Assembly (NCBI RefSeq): GCF_947087965.1
Contig: NZ_CAMUES010000005.1
Coordinates: 138,473-202,472 of the forward strand
Length of the DNA: 64,000 bases
Origin: an uncultured Mobiluncus sp.
GTDB taxonomy: Bacteria; Actinomycetota; Actinomycetes; Actinomycetales; Actinomycetaceae
Direction: 5' to 3'
Shown: piece after piece, positions 52,454-61,948 of the stretch
Numbering within the stretch: the first letter of the stretch is position 1
How the letters are laid out: every line of letters starts with the position of its first letter
Made by a program: the position numbers and the translations under genes
The notes under the pieces: model-generated
Told to the model about the DNA's origin: nothing
What the model saw: the letters and a program-made list of their open reading frames with translations, nothing else
Databases searched by the model: none

Positions 52454-52509
52454 TTCGTGTTTATGCTGGTCACGGGGCATTAGGGGGCCTGCTATTGTTG
52501 GCGGTGCTG

Positions 52510-53694
52510 CTAAATGTTTTTGTCCATAGGCACGACTTTCGGGTCTACCAGTTTGTATCCTCCCCAGGTTAGTACACGGTTGTTGGTGTCTATAGCGAAC
52601 ACGTAGGAGCCTGGGAAAACTTGGGTAAATCTCATGTTGGGGATGATTCGCGTAGGTGAGGTGTATGTTATGCCCATACTGTGCCCTGTCCCGAAGTTGT
52701 TTGTGTCGTTGCGCCCGCACGCCCAGAGTCTCCCGTTAGTATCGAGGGCAAACGTGGCCTCCATTGCGAAGTAGACGGATTTTATAATGTGTCCGTTGAA
52801 GATGGGTGCGAGGTTATCTAGTTTGTTTTCGCTTGTGCAGAGTTTTCCGCCGTAGTTATCGCCTTGAGCCCATACCTGTCCTGCAGTATCCAATAATACG
52901 GTTGCCCCTTGGTAGCTGATTTTGTTCGTGTATTTGCCAAGGATTACTGGCCTGTGGCAGTCGGATTCTGTTAGGTGTTTGATTCCCAAGTTGCACCACA
53001 GTCCCCATCCCCAAAGGTTGCCGTTTTCGTCTACTGCAAAAGCACTGGTGCTACCTTTTTCCATAAAGATTTTTGTGTATTTTGTTCCGTTGGTTATTTG
53101 GACGGGTGTGGTGGGGCTGTTTGTGTTTCCGGTGCCTAGTTCGTAGTTGGCGTTGGCTCCCCATCCCCAAATGTTTCCGTTAGTGTCGATGGCGAGAATT
53201 TCGTCACCAGCTACCGTGAGGGTTTTGAATAGGCGGTTTGTGGCTGGCTGTTTGGGGGTGTTGTGGTAGGTGTTGTCTTTGGTTCCTTGCCCGAGTTGTC
53301 CGTATCTGTTGTTTCCCCATGTCCAGATTTTTCCGGTTTGGTCGATTCCGGCGTAGGTTTTTGTGTAGTCGGCTGCGTCAAACACGACATATTTCTTGTC
53401 GTATCTGGCTACGAGTGCGGGGGTTTGCGAACTGTAGGCGACATTTTGGAATAGGGTTTGTTTTTCCCAGGATAGGTATTGTCCGTCCAGCTGTCGGAAT
53501 ACTATGTTTTGTCCAGTGTCGATGATTTCGGTGGCTTTGAGGGGTATTGTCCACTCCGAGGCTGCCGTAATTTTTGCGTCACCTACTGTGAGAGCGTCTT
53601 GCCAGGTGGCTACTGTTGCAAGCCCCCCCCCAGACAGGGTGAAAACCGCCAACATGGACAGCAAACCAATTTTCAAACCAGGTAAACGCTTCAT
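52510..53694 (-). CDS. RCC1-repeat secreted protein with SipW-type signal (ON)
   Basis: 394 aa: MKRLPGLKIGLLSMLAVFTL, in-frame 9-G tract, GLATVATWQDALTVGDAKIT, a short non-repeat region, then about six RCC1 units (GIDQTGKIWTWGNNRYGQLG, AIDTNGNIWGWGANANYELG). The body is more diverged than in the other two small RCC1 proteins, while the signal is almost identical, which suggests the 5' ends are kept alike by gene conversion. Conserved Cys in the blades may form disulfides. ATG 53694 lies 9 nt from the promoter hexamer. Confidence 0.85.
   Translation of the reverse strand: MKRLPGLKIGLLSMLAVFTLSGGGLATVATWQDALTVGDAKITAASEWTIPLKATEIIDTGQNIVFRQLDGQYLSWEKQTLFQNVAYSSQTPALVARYDKKYVVFDAADYTKTYAGIDQTGKIWTWGNNRYGQLGQGTKDNTYHNTPKQPATNRLFKTLTVAGDEILAIDTNGNIWGWGANANYELGTGNTNSPTTPVQITNGTKYTKIFMEKGSTSAFAVDENGNLWGWGLWCNLGIKHLTESDCHRPVILGKYTNKISYQGATVLLDTAGQVWAQGDNYGGKLCTSENKLDNLAPIFNGHIIKSVYFAMEATFALDTNGRLWACGRNDTNNFGTGHSMGITYTSPTRIIPNMRFTQVFPGSYVFAIDTNNRVLTWGGYKLVDPKVVPMDKNI
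53623..53631 (-). repeat. G9 homopolymer in an RCC1 signal peptide, ON state
   Basis: Nine G (C on the plus strand) at the same codons as in the other two RCC1 genes. Confidence 0.9.
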
Positions 53695-53703
53695 GCTTGT
53701 TTT

Positions 53704-53715
53704 ATCGTGTGCGGA
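53704..53715 (-). promoter_or_regulatory. leaderless promoter candidate of the RCC1 gene at 52.5 kb
   Basis: TCCGCACACGAT, minus strand, 9 nt from ATG 53694. Back to back with the next motif, only 9 bp apart. Confidence 0.55.
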
Positions 53716-53724
53716 CGTTTTTTG

Positions 53725-53736
53725 CCCGCACACAAT
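53725..53736 (+). promoter_or_regulatory. leaderless promoter candidate of the 2289-aa surface gene
   Basis: CCCGCACACAAT; hexamer CACAAT is 8 nt from ATG 53745. Divergent with the previous motif. Confidence 0.6.
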
Positions 53737-53744
53737 GGTGGGTT

Positions 53745-56700
53745 ATGGTTTTGAAAAAGCTCACCGTTATTGTTTCTGCCGTTTTTGTTGCTGCCGCCGG
53801 CCTGACGCTGCCCCAAGCCCTCGGGACATCTCCCACGGCGTATGGGGAGGATAAGCCGAAAGATGAGCGGCAAGAGTTCCTGGACAAATGGGGGATTAAA
53901 GACCCGAATCCTAACTGCTGGGTGATGCGTCGTGAAGCGACGGCTTCTCGTGTTGGTGGTAAGGACAGGTATGATACGGCGAACCTGTGGCGGGGCATGT
54001 TTTCTTATTATGGTTCGAACAGTCTGTATTTGATTGATATGCCTCCGAAAGATAAGGCGATGTCGGCTTCTGGTTGGGGGCTGGCTATGGATGCTTTGGC
54101 TGGGGCGGTTTCTGACGAGCGTGGGTATGTGTTTCAGATGAGTCGGAATTTGGATTATACGAAGCGTGAATCGTTGGAGGGCCCGTTCGGTGGCGAGGGC
54201 GGTTCTACCGTGAGTTGGAGTGATGTTAGTCAGGTTAATGATTTTACTGGCGGGATGAAGAACGAGGGTAGTAAGGAGAATCCTAATCAGGCGGCGGCGT
54301 TGGTGGCCACAAAGACCCTATCGAACCTTTATCACAAGGTGGGGACGTTGTATAAGCCTAACCAGGTGCAGATCCGGAAGATTGATCGTATGCAGTCTTT
54401 GGTGGTGGTTCAGGATGGTTTGGGTAGTGCTGTGTTGTCGGCGTTGCCGTGGGCTTTGCAGTCTGGTGGGGTGCCGATGAGTGAGGCTATGGCGGATCGG
54501 TATGTGTCTGAGTATATGTCTGATGGTATCGATTTGCCGGTGGTTTATGTTGGTGGTGAGGCTGGGGGGTTGTCGTGGGCTGCCCGTCACGGTTTGGATG
54601 TGAACAATCCGAAAGAGTTTAGACAGGTGGGGTCTTCTACCGATTTTACTACCGACTCTTATAATGCGGTGATGGATGTGTCTACGAAGGGGCGTACTAC
54701 GGGTGTGGATTTGTTGTATATAGTGCGTGGGGATTCTCCGAATGCGATGTTGTCTGATTCGTTGTCGGCTGTTCAGTATTACTATAAGCGGGATTTTCGG
54801 GAGGGGAAGCGTGCCGGGCTCCTATTCTGGGACTCGGCGGCGAGCCAGAAGAGAATTAATAAGCTGGTTGCGGATATTAACCCGATCAAAATCTTCCTCT
54901 CCGGCGGCACCGGAGCCCTAGACGAGAATGTTGAGCAAAAAATTCATGAGGCGATTGTTCAGCAGAAGGGTGATCCGTATCGTCAGGAAGACGAATCCTG
55001 TGAGCCCGAAATCGTTTCTTTTAAGAAAGATTTTATTGATAAGCCTAGCGATGTGGCCGCGTCGGGTTGGGCTAATAAGGGCGATAACATAATTTTTGAA
55101 ATATATGTAAGTGGGAAAAACATTTGGACGGCAGAAAACACTAATGAGGGGCGTTATCCTGGTGTGCCGCAACGGATTATTAAGGATACTTTGCCTGACG
55201 GGCTAACGTTTGTGCAGGCCTGGGATAGCGACGGGTACAGTTGTCGTTACGATCCTGATGTTTCTGGTGGTATAGGTAAAGCAAAAAAGGTGCTCAACCA
55301 GCAGGATTTCGAGAACGGGTTTGACCCCGGGATCCTTGGGTCGCCAACATCGCAATACGGGACTAGTTTTAAAATTTTTTGTGTGCAGGCGAAAGTTAGC
55401 AAAGAAATAGAAACCGGGACGAAACTAATCAACAAGGCTTGTACCTCGGGTGAGCCTGATGCTAAGTTTATGCCTCAAAAATGTGCGGAAGGATTCGTGA
55501 AAATAGACGAACCTAGGGTCGTTGTAACCAAAAAACCCTACTCGTACAATGAGCCTATCGCTCAGGGGAACACTATCAATTATGGGATAACGATTGAGAA
55601 TAAGTCTCACGTGAAGGCTACGGGTATTAATTTGTTTGATTATGCTAAGGAGGGTTTGGTGTTGAAGACTTTCCGGGTGGGTGAGGAGTCTGATAGGAAG
55701 GTTCCTGGGGATACGCCTACCCGGTTTGATTTGCCGATGGTGCAAGATTTGAAGCCCGCCAGCTACTACACGAAGGTTGAGTCGTATCGTGATGCTAATG
55801 ATGAGAAGGATGGTTGTTTGGATTGTCCTGAGGGGGCAGAGTTTTGTAAAAACGAAATGCATTCTTTCTGGCATAGTACGGGGTGGGCTGGCCAAGGCTA
55901 TTATTATTATCGAAGGAAGTGTGACGCGCATTACCCCGAAGAAATGACCGGCACCGACAAGCTAGGCGTGCAAATAGGCTCTGAAGTCACCAAGGTTGAT
56001 AAAACTAACATGTTCGCGACCGTAGACAACCTCGCGAAAGTATGTAGTGACTGGTTCTGTGAGGGTATCGAGCAGGCTCCGGAAACTTGTGAGCAGGGTG
56101 ATGAAACCTGTTCTGAGTCTGTTATTCAGCAGGGTAATGCTGCGTTGAAGATTGTGAAGAAACTCAATAAACCGGATGATGTTCATGCTGGGGAGCAAAC
56201 TAGCTGGGATGTTACCGTAACCAATGTTGGTGACGTGAAGGCTCTGAATGTGGTTGTTACTGATGAGGGCGGGGCCGGTGTGGATTTGGATAGTGTAAAG
56301 ATTTCGTCCGCCCCCGACGATACCCCCAGGGCTAGGAACATCGGACACATCGATCCCGGAAAATCCGAGACCGTAACCGTGACCGGGACACCCACTACGG
56401 ACACGCCAGAAAACGTTGCCTGTGCCGAAGCCCAAAACGCGATGAAAGTCTGCTCCAAAGAAAAAGGCGCAGAATCGTCCAAACTATCCGCTACGAAAAC
56501 CGTAGACCGGGTGTTGCCCGACGGGCTGCAATACTTGGTGGAGTTGTCCAACACTGGGGAGGGCAGAGCGCAAAAAGTCACCCTGCAAGACCAAATGAGT
56601 ATCACCGGTAGTGAGAAGGACTATCCGGCAAATTATGAGATCAGGTCTACGTCGGGAATGTCCACGAAACAAGACGATAAACGTCAGGCTACGAGTGAGG

Positions 56701-59700
56701 GTGTGCCTGGTGGGGGCAAAGCCGGATTCTTGCTGAAAGCAGACAAGAGCGTGACCCCGCTGCGTGGCGAAATCGTCAACCAGGTATTCCCGGCAGACGA
56801 CCCGAAGTGTGAAAACGACAAGAATAAACCGTTGTGTGCGTCTGTGTCCGAGTCGTCGGTGAACGTGGCCGAAGACCTAATAACAGTGGACGAGGCTACT
56901 AACACTGCCTGGTTTAGGGTGTCGGTTGCCCCGACCGTGAAAGGCGTAGGGGCACATGGGGTGTCGGTGAAGGCCGCGTCCACGGTGGGTGCGTCCGGGG
57001 AACGGTTCGTGTACAGTTCTGATCTGGAGTCTGCCCCGGCCGAGGTGAAGGCCCTGTTCCCTGACGGTAAACCGTTAACGATCGGGTCGTCTAACTATTC
57101 GAATATTTGGCAGTTGGGGGACATTCCTGCCGACACTGTTCAGACCGGCCTGTTAGCGATGCGTTTGGACAATCTTAACGACGGGTATGTGACGTATGTA
57201 TCGGCCGGTACCGCCTTGTATGAGCGGCCAGATTTCGCGAAAGGCTGCGAAAATAACCCTGACGTGGCTACGGACACTGACGGGTGCGATTTGGTGGATG
57301 CCCGCACCCAGGACCCTGCCGACATACACGTGTCGAAGACGTTCCTTGGTAGTGAGGGCGGCAAATCAAAGTTCGAGATTGTCGTGTCGAACAAGGGTGC
57401 TGCCCCGTCGAGGGATTTGACGTTTACAGAGTTGACACCGGGCGGGAAGAAACTGGAATGGGAAAAATGGTCCACGGTCGATAAACCGGAAGGCTCCCAA
57501 TGGCATGTTGGGAAACTGAAGGGTGGCGTGTCTGTTTCCGCGACCGTGAACGTGGACGGTGTGTTTGCGGCCGGTGAAGTGAACAAAGTGTTCCCTAACG
57601 ACGATCCGGAATGCGAAACGTATACGAACGAGTGTGCTTCGGCGGGGCCTGTAACACTGCAGGTGTCTAAAGAACCGGCAGAGTCTAACGTTTATGCGCC
57701 GGGTGAATCGGTGCAGTGGACGTTGAAGGTGAAAGCGTCAGGTGGGGTTTCTTCGGGTACGAGAATTGTTGATGTTCCTTTGTCCGGTTTGAAGGATGTG
57801 AAGTTGGTGTCTGGTGCCGGCACGGTTGACGGTACGGTTTGGGAGCCTGGCGAGATTGGTGACGGTGTGACGGTGGAGGCTACCGTGTCTGGGACTGTGA
57901 CGGATGGTGCCGAGCGGGTGGTTAATGCTGTGACCGGTAAAGGTAATGTGCCGACTTATGTGGGTGGGGAAGTGTTGGATTGTTCGGATGAGGATGGTGT
58001 GGAGAAGGATACCGATTTGTGTGATTTTTCTGCCGCGACTGTAGTGTCTGGCGGGGACACCCCCACACCCGAACCCGAGCCCGAGCCGGAACCCGAACCA
58101 GAACCGGGGCCTGATCCTGGAAAGCCGACCCCTAAACCGGATGTTCCAACCGGGGACGTGAAAGTAACCAAAACCGTCAACACTAAGATTGGCGGCTACG
58201 ACCTGACGGTAGAAAACCTTGGCAAGGGTGACAGTAAGCCCCTAGTGTTGGATGATCATATGCGTGTTTCTGGTGAGGGCGGAGACTGGAATGGTGCCTG
58301 GACTATCGAAAAACCGTCTACCGGTGAGGTTAGCGAAGACGGACACTCTTGGACCATCGGTGTGCTAAAACCCGGTAAAAAGGTTAAAGCGCATGTGGCT
58401 GTGACAGCCCCAGAAACCTGGATCCCGGATAGTGTTATTAACGAGGCACAAATCCGTGGCGTGGACTGTAGCAAACAGTCTGGCGGGTGTGCGAGCGTGG
58501 AAACAGCCCCACTACAGGTAGACAAGAAGCTACTGTCTGTCGAAGGTAACGTGGCCGAATGGTTGCTGACCGTAAACAATCCTAATAGTGTGCCGGTGAA
58601 TGGTGCGCGGGTTGTTGAACAGCCTTCCGCTGGACTGTCCGGGGTTACTATAACCCCAGATGTGGGCGAGGTGTCTACTGACGGCTACACGTGGAATGTG
58701 GGTGTCCTGGATCGGGGCGGGGTGGCGAAAGCTAAAGTGAAAGCCCGTATTAGTGGCGTGTCTGCCATAAACCGGGCACGGGCCTATAGTGAACTGCAGG
58801 CCGGTAGCGCCGAGACGTGTTCCGCGAACTATGATACGGCTTCTGATGATGATTCTTGTGATCAGGAGTCTGCCGACATGCAGGCCCCGGTAGAGCCGGA
58901 TAAGGCGAAAGTAGCAGTTTTGAAGACCCCGCGTCTGAACACGCCTACCCCGCAGTGGGATGTGATTGTGAAAAATGTGGGCAATGTTGCGTCCAAGCAT
59001 GTGTATGTGGTGGATGAGCTGGTTGGTGCTAAGGACGGGTCTTTAAAGTTTATGGATTCTGTGGGTGGCGGCACGGTGTGGGATGTGGGTGTGTTGCAGC
59101 CTGGGGAGCAGAAGCAGACTAGCGTGTTTATGTCTACGGTGGGGACGTTTACTAACCGTGTGTTTGTGGCTGACAGTCCGACTCCGGATTCTCCTGTGTC
59201 TTGTCAAGATAATTCGACGTTGGGTGGGGACACGGATGGTTGTGATACGGCTGTGTGGTCTGAGGATGGTGGCCGGGTGAAGAATGTTCTGTTGGATGTG
59301 TCTTTGAAGGAGGAGTTGCCGGATGGGCGGGTTTCTTGGCTGGTGAGTGTCCGTAACGCATCTGGGAAGGCTTTGCCTGTCGGGGTGAGTGTCGCGTCTG
59401 AGAGTGATGGTGTGGTTAGGAATGGTGGGTTTGTGTCTGCGTCTCAGGGGGATGTTGAGGGGTCTGTGTGGAGGACTGGTAGTTTGGATGATGGGGGTGA
59501 GGCTTCCGCTGTTTGGGTGGGGTCTGTGTCTGATAGTGCTGTCCGGTTGAAAGCATGGGTGTCTGACATCATGTATGGGGCTCCGTGTGTGGTGAATGAT
59601 TCTTTGGATACGGATACTGATTCGTGTGATGTTTCGGAGTGGAAGCCTGGTGGGGCTCCTGCCGGGGAGCGTTTGAGGGTTCATAAACAGTTGGAGTCTA

Positions 59701-60614
59701 GGTCTGGTGACGTGTTGCGGTGGTCTTTGATGGTCGCTAACGAGGGTCGGGGGCCGGCTTCGGGTGTGAAGGTTTGGGATGTTCCTGACGGTAAGGTTGT
59801 GGGGCCGGTGTCTGGCGGCAAGTTTGACAAGTCCGGGGCGTGGAATGTTGGGGAGTTGCCTGCCGGTAAGACGCTGCGTACCGAGTATGAGACTAGCCTG
59901 CTGCCTGGTGAGGGTGAGGGTGCGAACGTGGTGTGGGTGACCTCTGCCAAGTCTCCTGAGATGCCTGCCGGCTGTAGGTCTAATGAGACTGTGGCGGAGG
60001 ATAAGGACCGGTGTGACTATGTGAAGGTTGATGGTGCTAGTAAGCCTGGGGCTGTGAGTGTGTCTAAAACGTTTTTGGATGCTGATGTTGCGTCTGGTAG
60101 GGCGCGTTGGCAGGTGACGGTGGAGAACACGTCTGGGGCTAAAGCGTCGGGGGTTGTGGTGAAGGATGTTCCGGTGTCTGGGTTGAAGTCTGTGGGTTTC
60201 CCGGATGGTGGGGATTCTTTGATGTTGGGTGATTTGGGTGCTGGGGAGAAGCGTTCGATGGTTGTGGGTTCGGTGTTGGAGTCTGGGGTTTCGGAGTTTG
60301 AGAATATGGTGTTTGTGGGTGTGGAGCGTCCGGAGTCTTGTGTGGCTGGGTTGTGTGCTACCGCGTCGGGGCGTGTGGATAGGAATGGTGAGGTGACGGC
60401 TGGGCCTGATGGTGAGGGTGTGGTGCCGGGTGAGGTTGTTGGGCAGGCTCCCGGTGGGGTGGCTGGTGCGGCTCCTGTTTCTGGTGGTGGTTCTGGTGGG
60501 GCTTTGGCTGTGACTGGTGTGGTGGCTGGTACGGCTTTGGTTTCTGCCCTGCTGCTGTCTGGTGGGGGCGGCGTGTTGATGACCGTGGCGCGGCGCAAGC
60601 GGCGGCGCGACTAG
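53745..60614 (+). CDS. 2289-aa LAxTG-anchored CWB2 + DUF11-repeat surface protein
   Basis: Signal peptide about 1-30 (LTLPQALGTSP). Residues about 45-420 are CWB2-like (SRVGGKDRYDTANLWRG, IFLSGGTGALDENVEQKIHEA), unusual in a protein that also has a covalent anchor. Around a dozen DUF11-type domains follow (ALKIVKKLNKPDDVHAGEQ, VTNVGDVKALNVVV patterns), interrupted near residue 1450 by an EPEPEP linker. Several domains end in a repeated Asp/Cys motif (DTDGCD, DTDLCD, DKDRCD) that could bind Ca2+. The C-terminus is GSGGALAVTG, a hydrophobic helix and RRKRRRD. A sortase substrate. Leaderless ATG. Confidence 0.9.
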   Translation: MVLKKLTVIVSAVFVAAAGLTLPQALGTSPTAYGEDKPKDERQEFLDKWGIKDPNPNCWVMRREATASRVGGKDRYDTANLWRGMFSYYGSNSLYLIDMPPKDKAMSASGWGLAMDALAGAVSDERGYVFQMSRNLDYTKRESLEGPFGGEGGSTVSWSDVSQVNDFTGGMKNEGSKENPNQAAALVATKTLSNLYHKVGTLYKPNQVQIRKIDRMQSLVVVQDGLGSAVLSALPWALQSGGVPMSEAMADRYVSEYMSDGIDLPVVYVGGEAGGLSWAARHGLDVNNPKEFRQVGSSTDFTTDSYNAVMDVSTKGRTTGVDLLYIVRGDSPNAMLSDSLSAVQYYYKRDFREGKRAGLLFWDSAASQKRINKLVADINPIKIFLSGGTGALDENVEQKIHEAIVQQKGDPYRQEDESCEPEIVSFKKDFIDKPSDVAASGWANKGDNIIFEIYVSGKNIWTAENTNEGRYPGVPQRIIKDTLPDGLTFVQAWDSDGYSCRYDPDVSGGIGKAKKVLNQQDFENGFDPGILGSPTSQYGTSFKIFCVQAKVSKEIETGTKLINKACTSGEPDAKFMPQKCAEGFVKIDEPRVVVTKKPYSYNEPIAQGNTINYGITIENKSHVKATGINLFDYAKEGLVLKTFRVGEESDRKVPGDTPTRFDLPMVQDLKPASYYTKVESYRDANDEKDGCLDCPEGAEFCKNEMHSFWHSTGWAGQGYYYYRRKCDAHYPEEMTGTDKLGVQIGSEVTKVDKTNMFATVDNLAKVCSDWFCEGIEQAPETCEQGDETCSESVIQQGNAALKIVKKLNKPDDVHAGEQTSWDVTVTNVGDVKALNVVVTDEGGAGVDLDSVKISSAPDDTPRARNIGHIDPGKSETVTVTGTPTTDTPENVACAEAQNAMKVCSKEKGAESSKLSATKTVDRVLPDGLQYLVELSNTGEGRAQKVTLQDQMSITGSEKDYPANYEIRSTSGMSTKQDDKRQATSEGVPGGGKAGFLLKADKSVTPLRGEIVNQVFPADDPKCENDKNKPLCASVSESSVNVAEDLITVDEATNTAWFRVSVAPTVKGVGAHGVSVKAASTVGASGERFVYSSDLESAPAEVKALFPDGKPLTIGSSNYSNIWQLGDIPADTVQTGLLAMRLDNLNDGYVTYVSAGTALYERPDFAKGCENNPDVATDTDGCDLVDARTQDPADIHVSKTFLGSEGGKSKFEIVVSNKGAAPSRDLTFTELTPGGKKLEWEKWSTVDKPEGSQWHVGKLKGGVSVSATVNVDGVFAAGEVNKVFPNDDPECETYTNECASAGPVTLQVSKEPAESNVYAPGESVQWTLKVKASGGVSSGTRIVDVPLSGLKDVKLVSGAGTVDGTVWEPGEIGDGVTVEATVSGTVTDGAERVVNAVTGKGNVPTYVGGEVLDCSDEDGVEKDTDLCDFSAATVVSGGDTPTPEPEPEPEPEPEPGPDPGKPTPKPDVPTGDVKVTKTVNTKIGGYDLTVENLGKGDSKPLVLDDHMRVSGEGGDWNGAWTIEKPSTGEVSEDGHSWTIGVLKPGKKVKAHVAVTAPETWIPDSVINEAQIRGVDCSKQSGGCASVETAPLQVDKKLLSVEGNVAEWLLTVNNPNSVPVNGARVVEQPSAGLSGVTITPDVGEVSTDGYTWNVGVLDRGGVAKAKVKARISGVSAINRARAYSELQAGSAETCSANYDTASDDDSCDQESADMQAPVEPDKAKVAVLKTPRLNTPTPQWDVIVKNVGNVASKHVYVVDELVGAKDGSLKFMDSVGGGTVWDVGVLQPGEQKQTSVFMSTVGTFTNRVFVADSPTPDSPVSCQDNSTLGGDTDGCDTAVWSEDGGRVKNVLLDVSLKEELPDGRVSWLVSVRNASGKALPVGVSVASESDGVVRNGGFVSASQGDVEGSVWRTGSLDDGGEASAVWVGSVSDSAVRLKAWVSDIMYGAPCVVNDSLDTDTDSCDVSEWKPGGAPAGERLRVHKQLESRSGDVLRWSLMVANEGRGPASGVKVWDVPDGKVVGPVSGGKFDKSGAWNVGELPAGKTLRTEYETSLLPGEGEGANVVWVTSAKSPEMPAGCRSNETVAEDKDRCDYVKVDGASKPGAVSVSKTFLDADVASGRARWQVTVENTSGAKASGVVVKDVPVSGLKSVGFPDGGDSLMLGDLGAGEKRSMVVGSVLESGVSEFENMVFVGVERPESCVAGLCATASGRVDRNGEVTAGPDGEGVVPGEVVGQAPGGVAGAAPVSGGGSGGALAVTGVVAGTALVSALLLSGGGGVLMTVARRKRRRD

Positions 60615-60660
60615 GCGTCGGGGGAAGAACCGATCTCTTTCTTGGGGGTTGATGCGGACA

Positions 60661-61836
60661 ATGCTCAAAGGTAACCGAATCCGGCTATATCCGACGGAAG
60701 AACAAACACAAACGTTTTTCCGTTATGCTGGTGCGTCTAGGTTTGCCTACAACGAGTGTGTCGCCTATTGCAAAGCACAATACCAGGAGGGTCGTACCGA
60801 CCTGGTGAAACAGCCAGAGTTGCGTCAACATTTACGCAGTTTGAGAGACAATACTCCAGGCTATGAATGGTTGCGGGAAATTCCTGAAGCCGTCGTGAAA
60901 CAAGCAACAAAAACCTTTGATAAGGCTAGGGCAAAAGCGTTCAAAAAGCACGCCGGTTTTCCATGTTTCCGCAAGAAACAGCCCTCAAAAGCAAGTTTCT
61001 ACCAAAGAACAGACGCCTTCCACACCACTAAGCATGGGGTGAAGATTACCGGAATCAAAGAACCGGTCCGGGTAAAGTTTCGGGAAATCCCCAACCATGT
61101 ACTGAACACTCGTGTCGTTTGGGATGGCAAATATTGGTATTTGTCCTACAGCTATGAAACAGGAACCGAGCCAGCTAAACCCCGTAAGCATGGAGCCACG
61201 CTCGGTATTGACCTTGGAATCAAAAGTCTGGCTGTTGTCTCTGACGGCACGGTATTTTCAAACATCAACTACTCTAAGGAGGTGAAAAAGCTAGAGAAAC
61301 GCAAACGCCACCTACAACACTGCTTGTCTAAAAAACTAGAATCGAACAAGCAAGGGACGAAGTTTGTTCGCACATCTAACTCCAACAGGTTACAGCGCAA
61401 AGTGGTGTTACTGGATCGAAAACTGGCCAATATACGTTCAACTTACATTGACGAAGTCATCAAAGACATACTTTCCGCAAGAACCAAACGGATTGTGATT
61501 GAGGACTTGAACGTAAAAGGAATGCTGCGAAACAAGTATTTGGCGAAGTCTATCGCCAGCCAGAAGTTCGCAGAATTCGCAACCAAACTCGCCCGGAAAT
61601 GCGAAGAAACAGGAATCGAACTGGTGAAAGCGGACCGTTGGTATCCCTCGTCAAAAACCTGTTCCGGTTGCGGGTGCAAGAAACAAGACTTGCCTCTCGC
61701 CGAGCGTACTTATACCTGTGAGCATTGTGGCCTAGCGGTTGACCGGGATTTGAATGCGGCGTTGAATCTTGCAAACTACCCGTCCGTTGCGGGAAAGTTA
61801 AGCCCTGGGAGAATCAAACCAACCTTAGTAGCCTGA
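60661..61836 (+). CDS. tnpB: TnpB, RNA-guided nuclease of an IS200/IS605-type element
   Basis: 391 aa. N-terminal wedge/REC region (NRIRLYPTEEQTQTFFRYAG), then the split RuvC nuclease with Asp in TLGIDLGIKSLAV (about 181), Glu in IVIEDLNVKGM (about 279) and Asp in VDRDLNAALNL (about 360), and a zinc ribbon CSGCG/CEHCG. All catalytic residues are present, so it should be active. No TnpA is nearby, so it is a tnpB-only element needing TnpA in trans. It lies 46 bp after the giant surface gene. The ATG at 60661 is preferred to one 9 nt upstream. Confidence 0.93.
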   Translation: MLKGNRIRLYPTEEQTQTFFRYAGASRFAYNECVAYCKAQYQEGRTDLVKQPELRQHLRSLRDNTPGYEWLREIPEAVVKQATKTFDKARAKAFKKHAGFPCFRKKQPSKASFYQRTDAFHTTKHGVKITGIKEPVRVKFREIPNHVLNTRVVWDGKYWYLSYSYETGTEPAKPRKHGATLGIDLGIKSLAVVSDGTVFSNINYSKEVKKLEKRKRHLQHCLSKKLESNKQGTKFVRTSNSNRLQRKVVLLDRKLANIRSTYIDEVIKDILSARTKRIVIEDLNVKGMLRNKYLAKSIASQKFAEFATKLARKCEETGIELVKADRWYPSSKTCSGCGCKKQDLPLAERTYTCEHCGLAVDRDLNAALNLANYPSVAGKLSPGRIKPTLVA

Positions 61837-61910
61837 GTTCGCTCAGACGGAAAGGGATTCGAAGAATAGGGAATCAGGTAACAACCCTAGGTTTTGGGAG
61901 GTTATCGACA
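61720..61910 (+). ncRNA. candidate omega RNA at the 3' end of tnpB
   Basis: By family rule the guide RNA scaffold overlaps the end of tnpB and the right element end. Here a CTGAG-TTCG-CTCAG tetraloop hairpin (61833-61846) overlaps the stop, followed by GATTC/GAATC arms near 61856-61876. Exact ends are not determinable by eye. Confidence 0.4.
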
Positions 61911-61948
61911 ACGGTGTCCTATGGGGAATACGGAATGTGTCTTGGCTG

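Noticed and set aside
25812..60614. a sortase gene serving the LAxTG and LSTTG proteins
   Set aside because: None found on either strand; a host class E sortase is assumed.
59043..60668. 541-codon minus-strand ORF over the 2289-aa gene
   Set aside because: Antisense shadow, no start signal, composition unlike any protein family.
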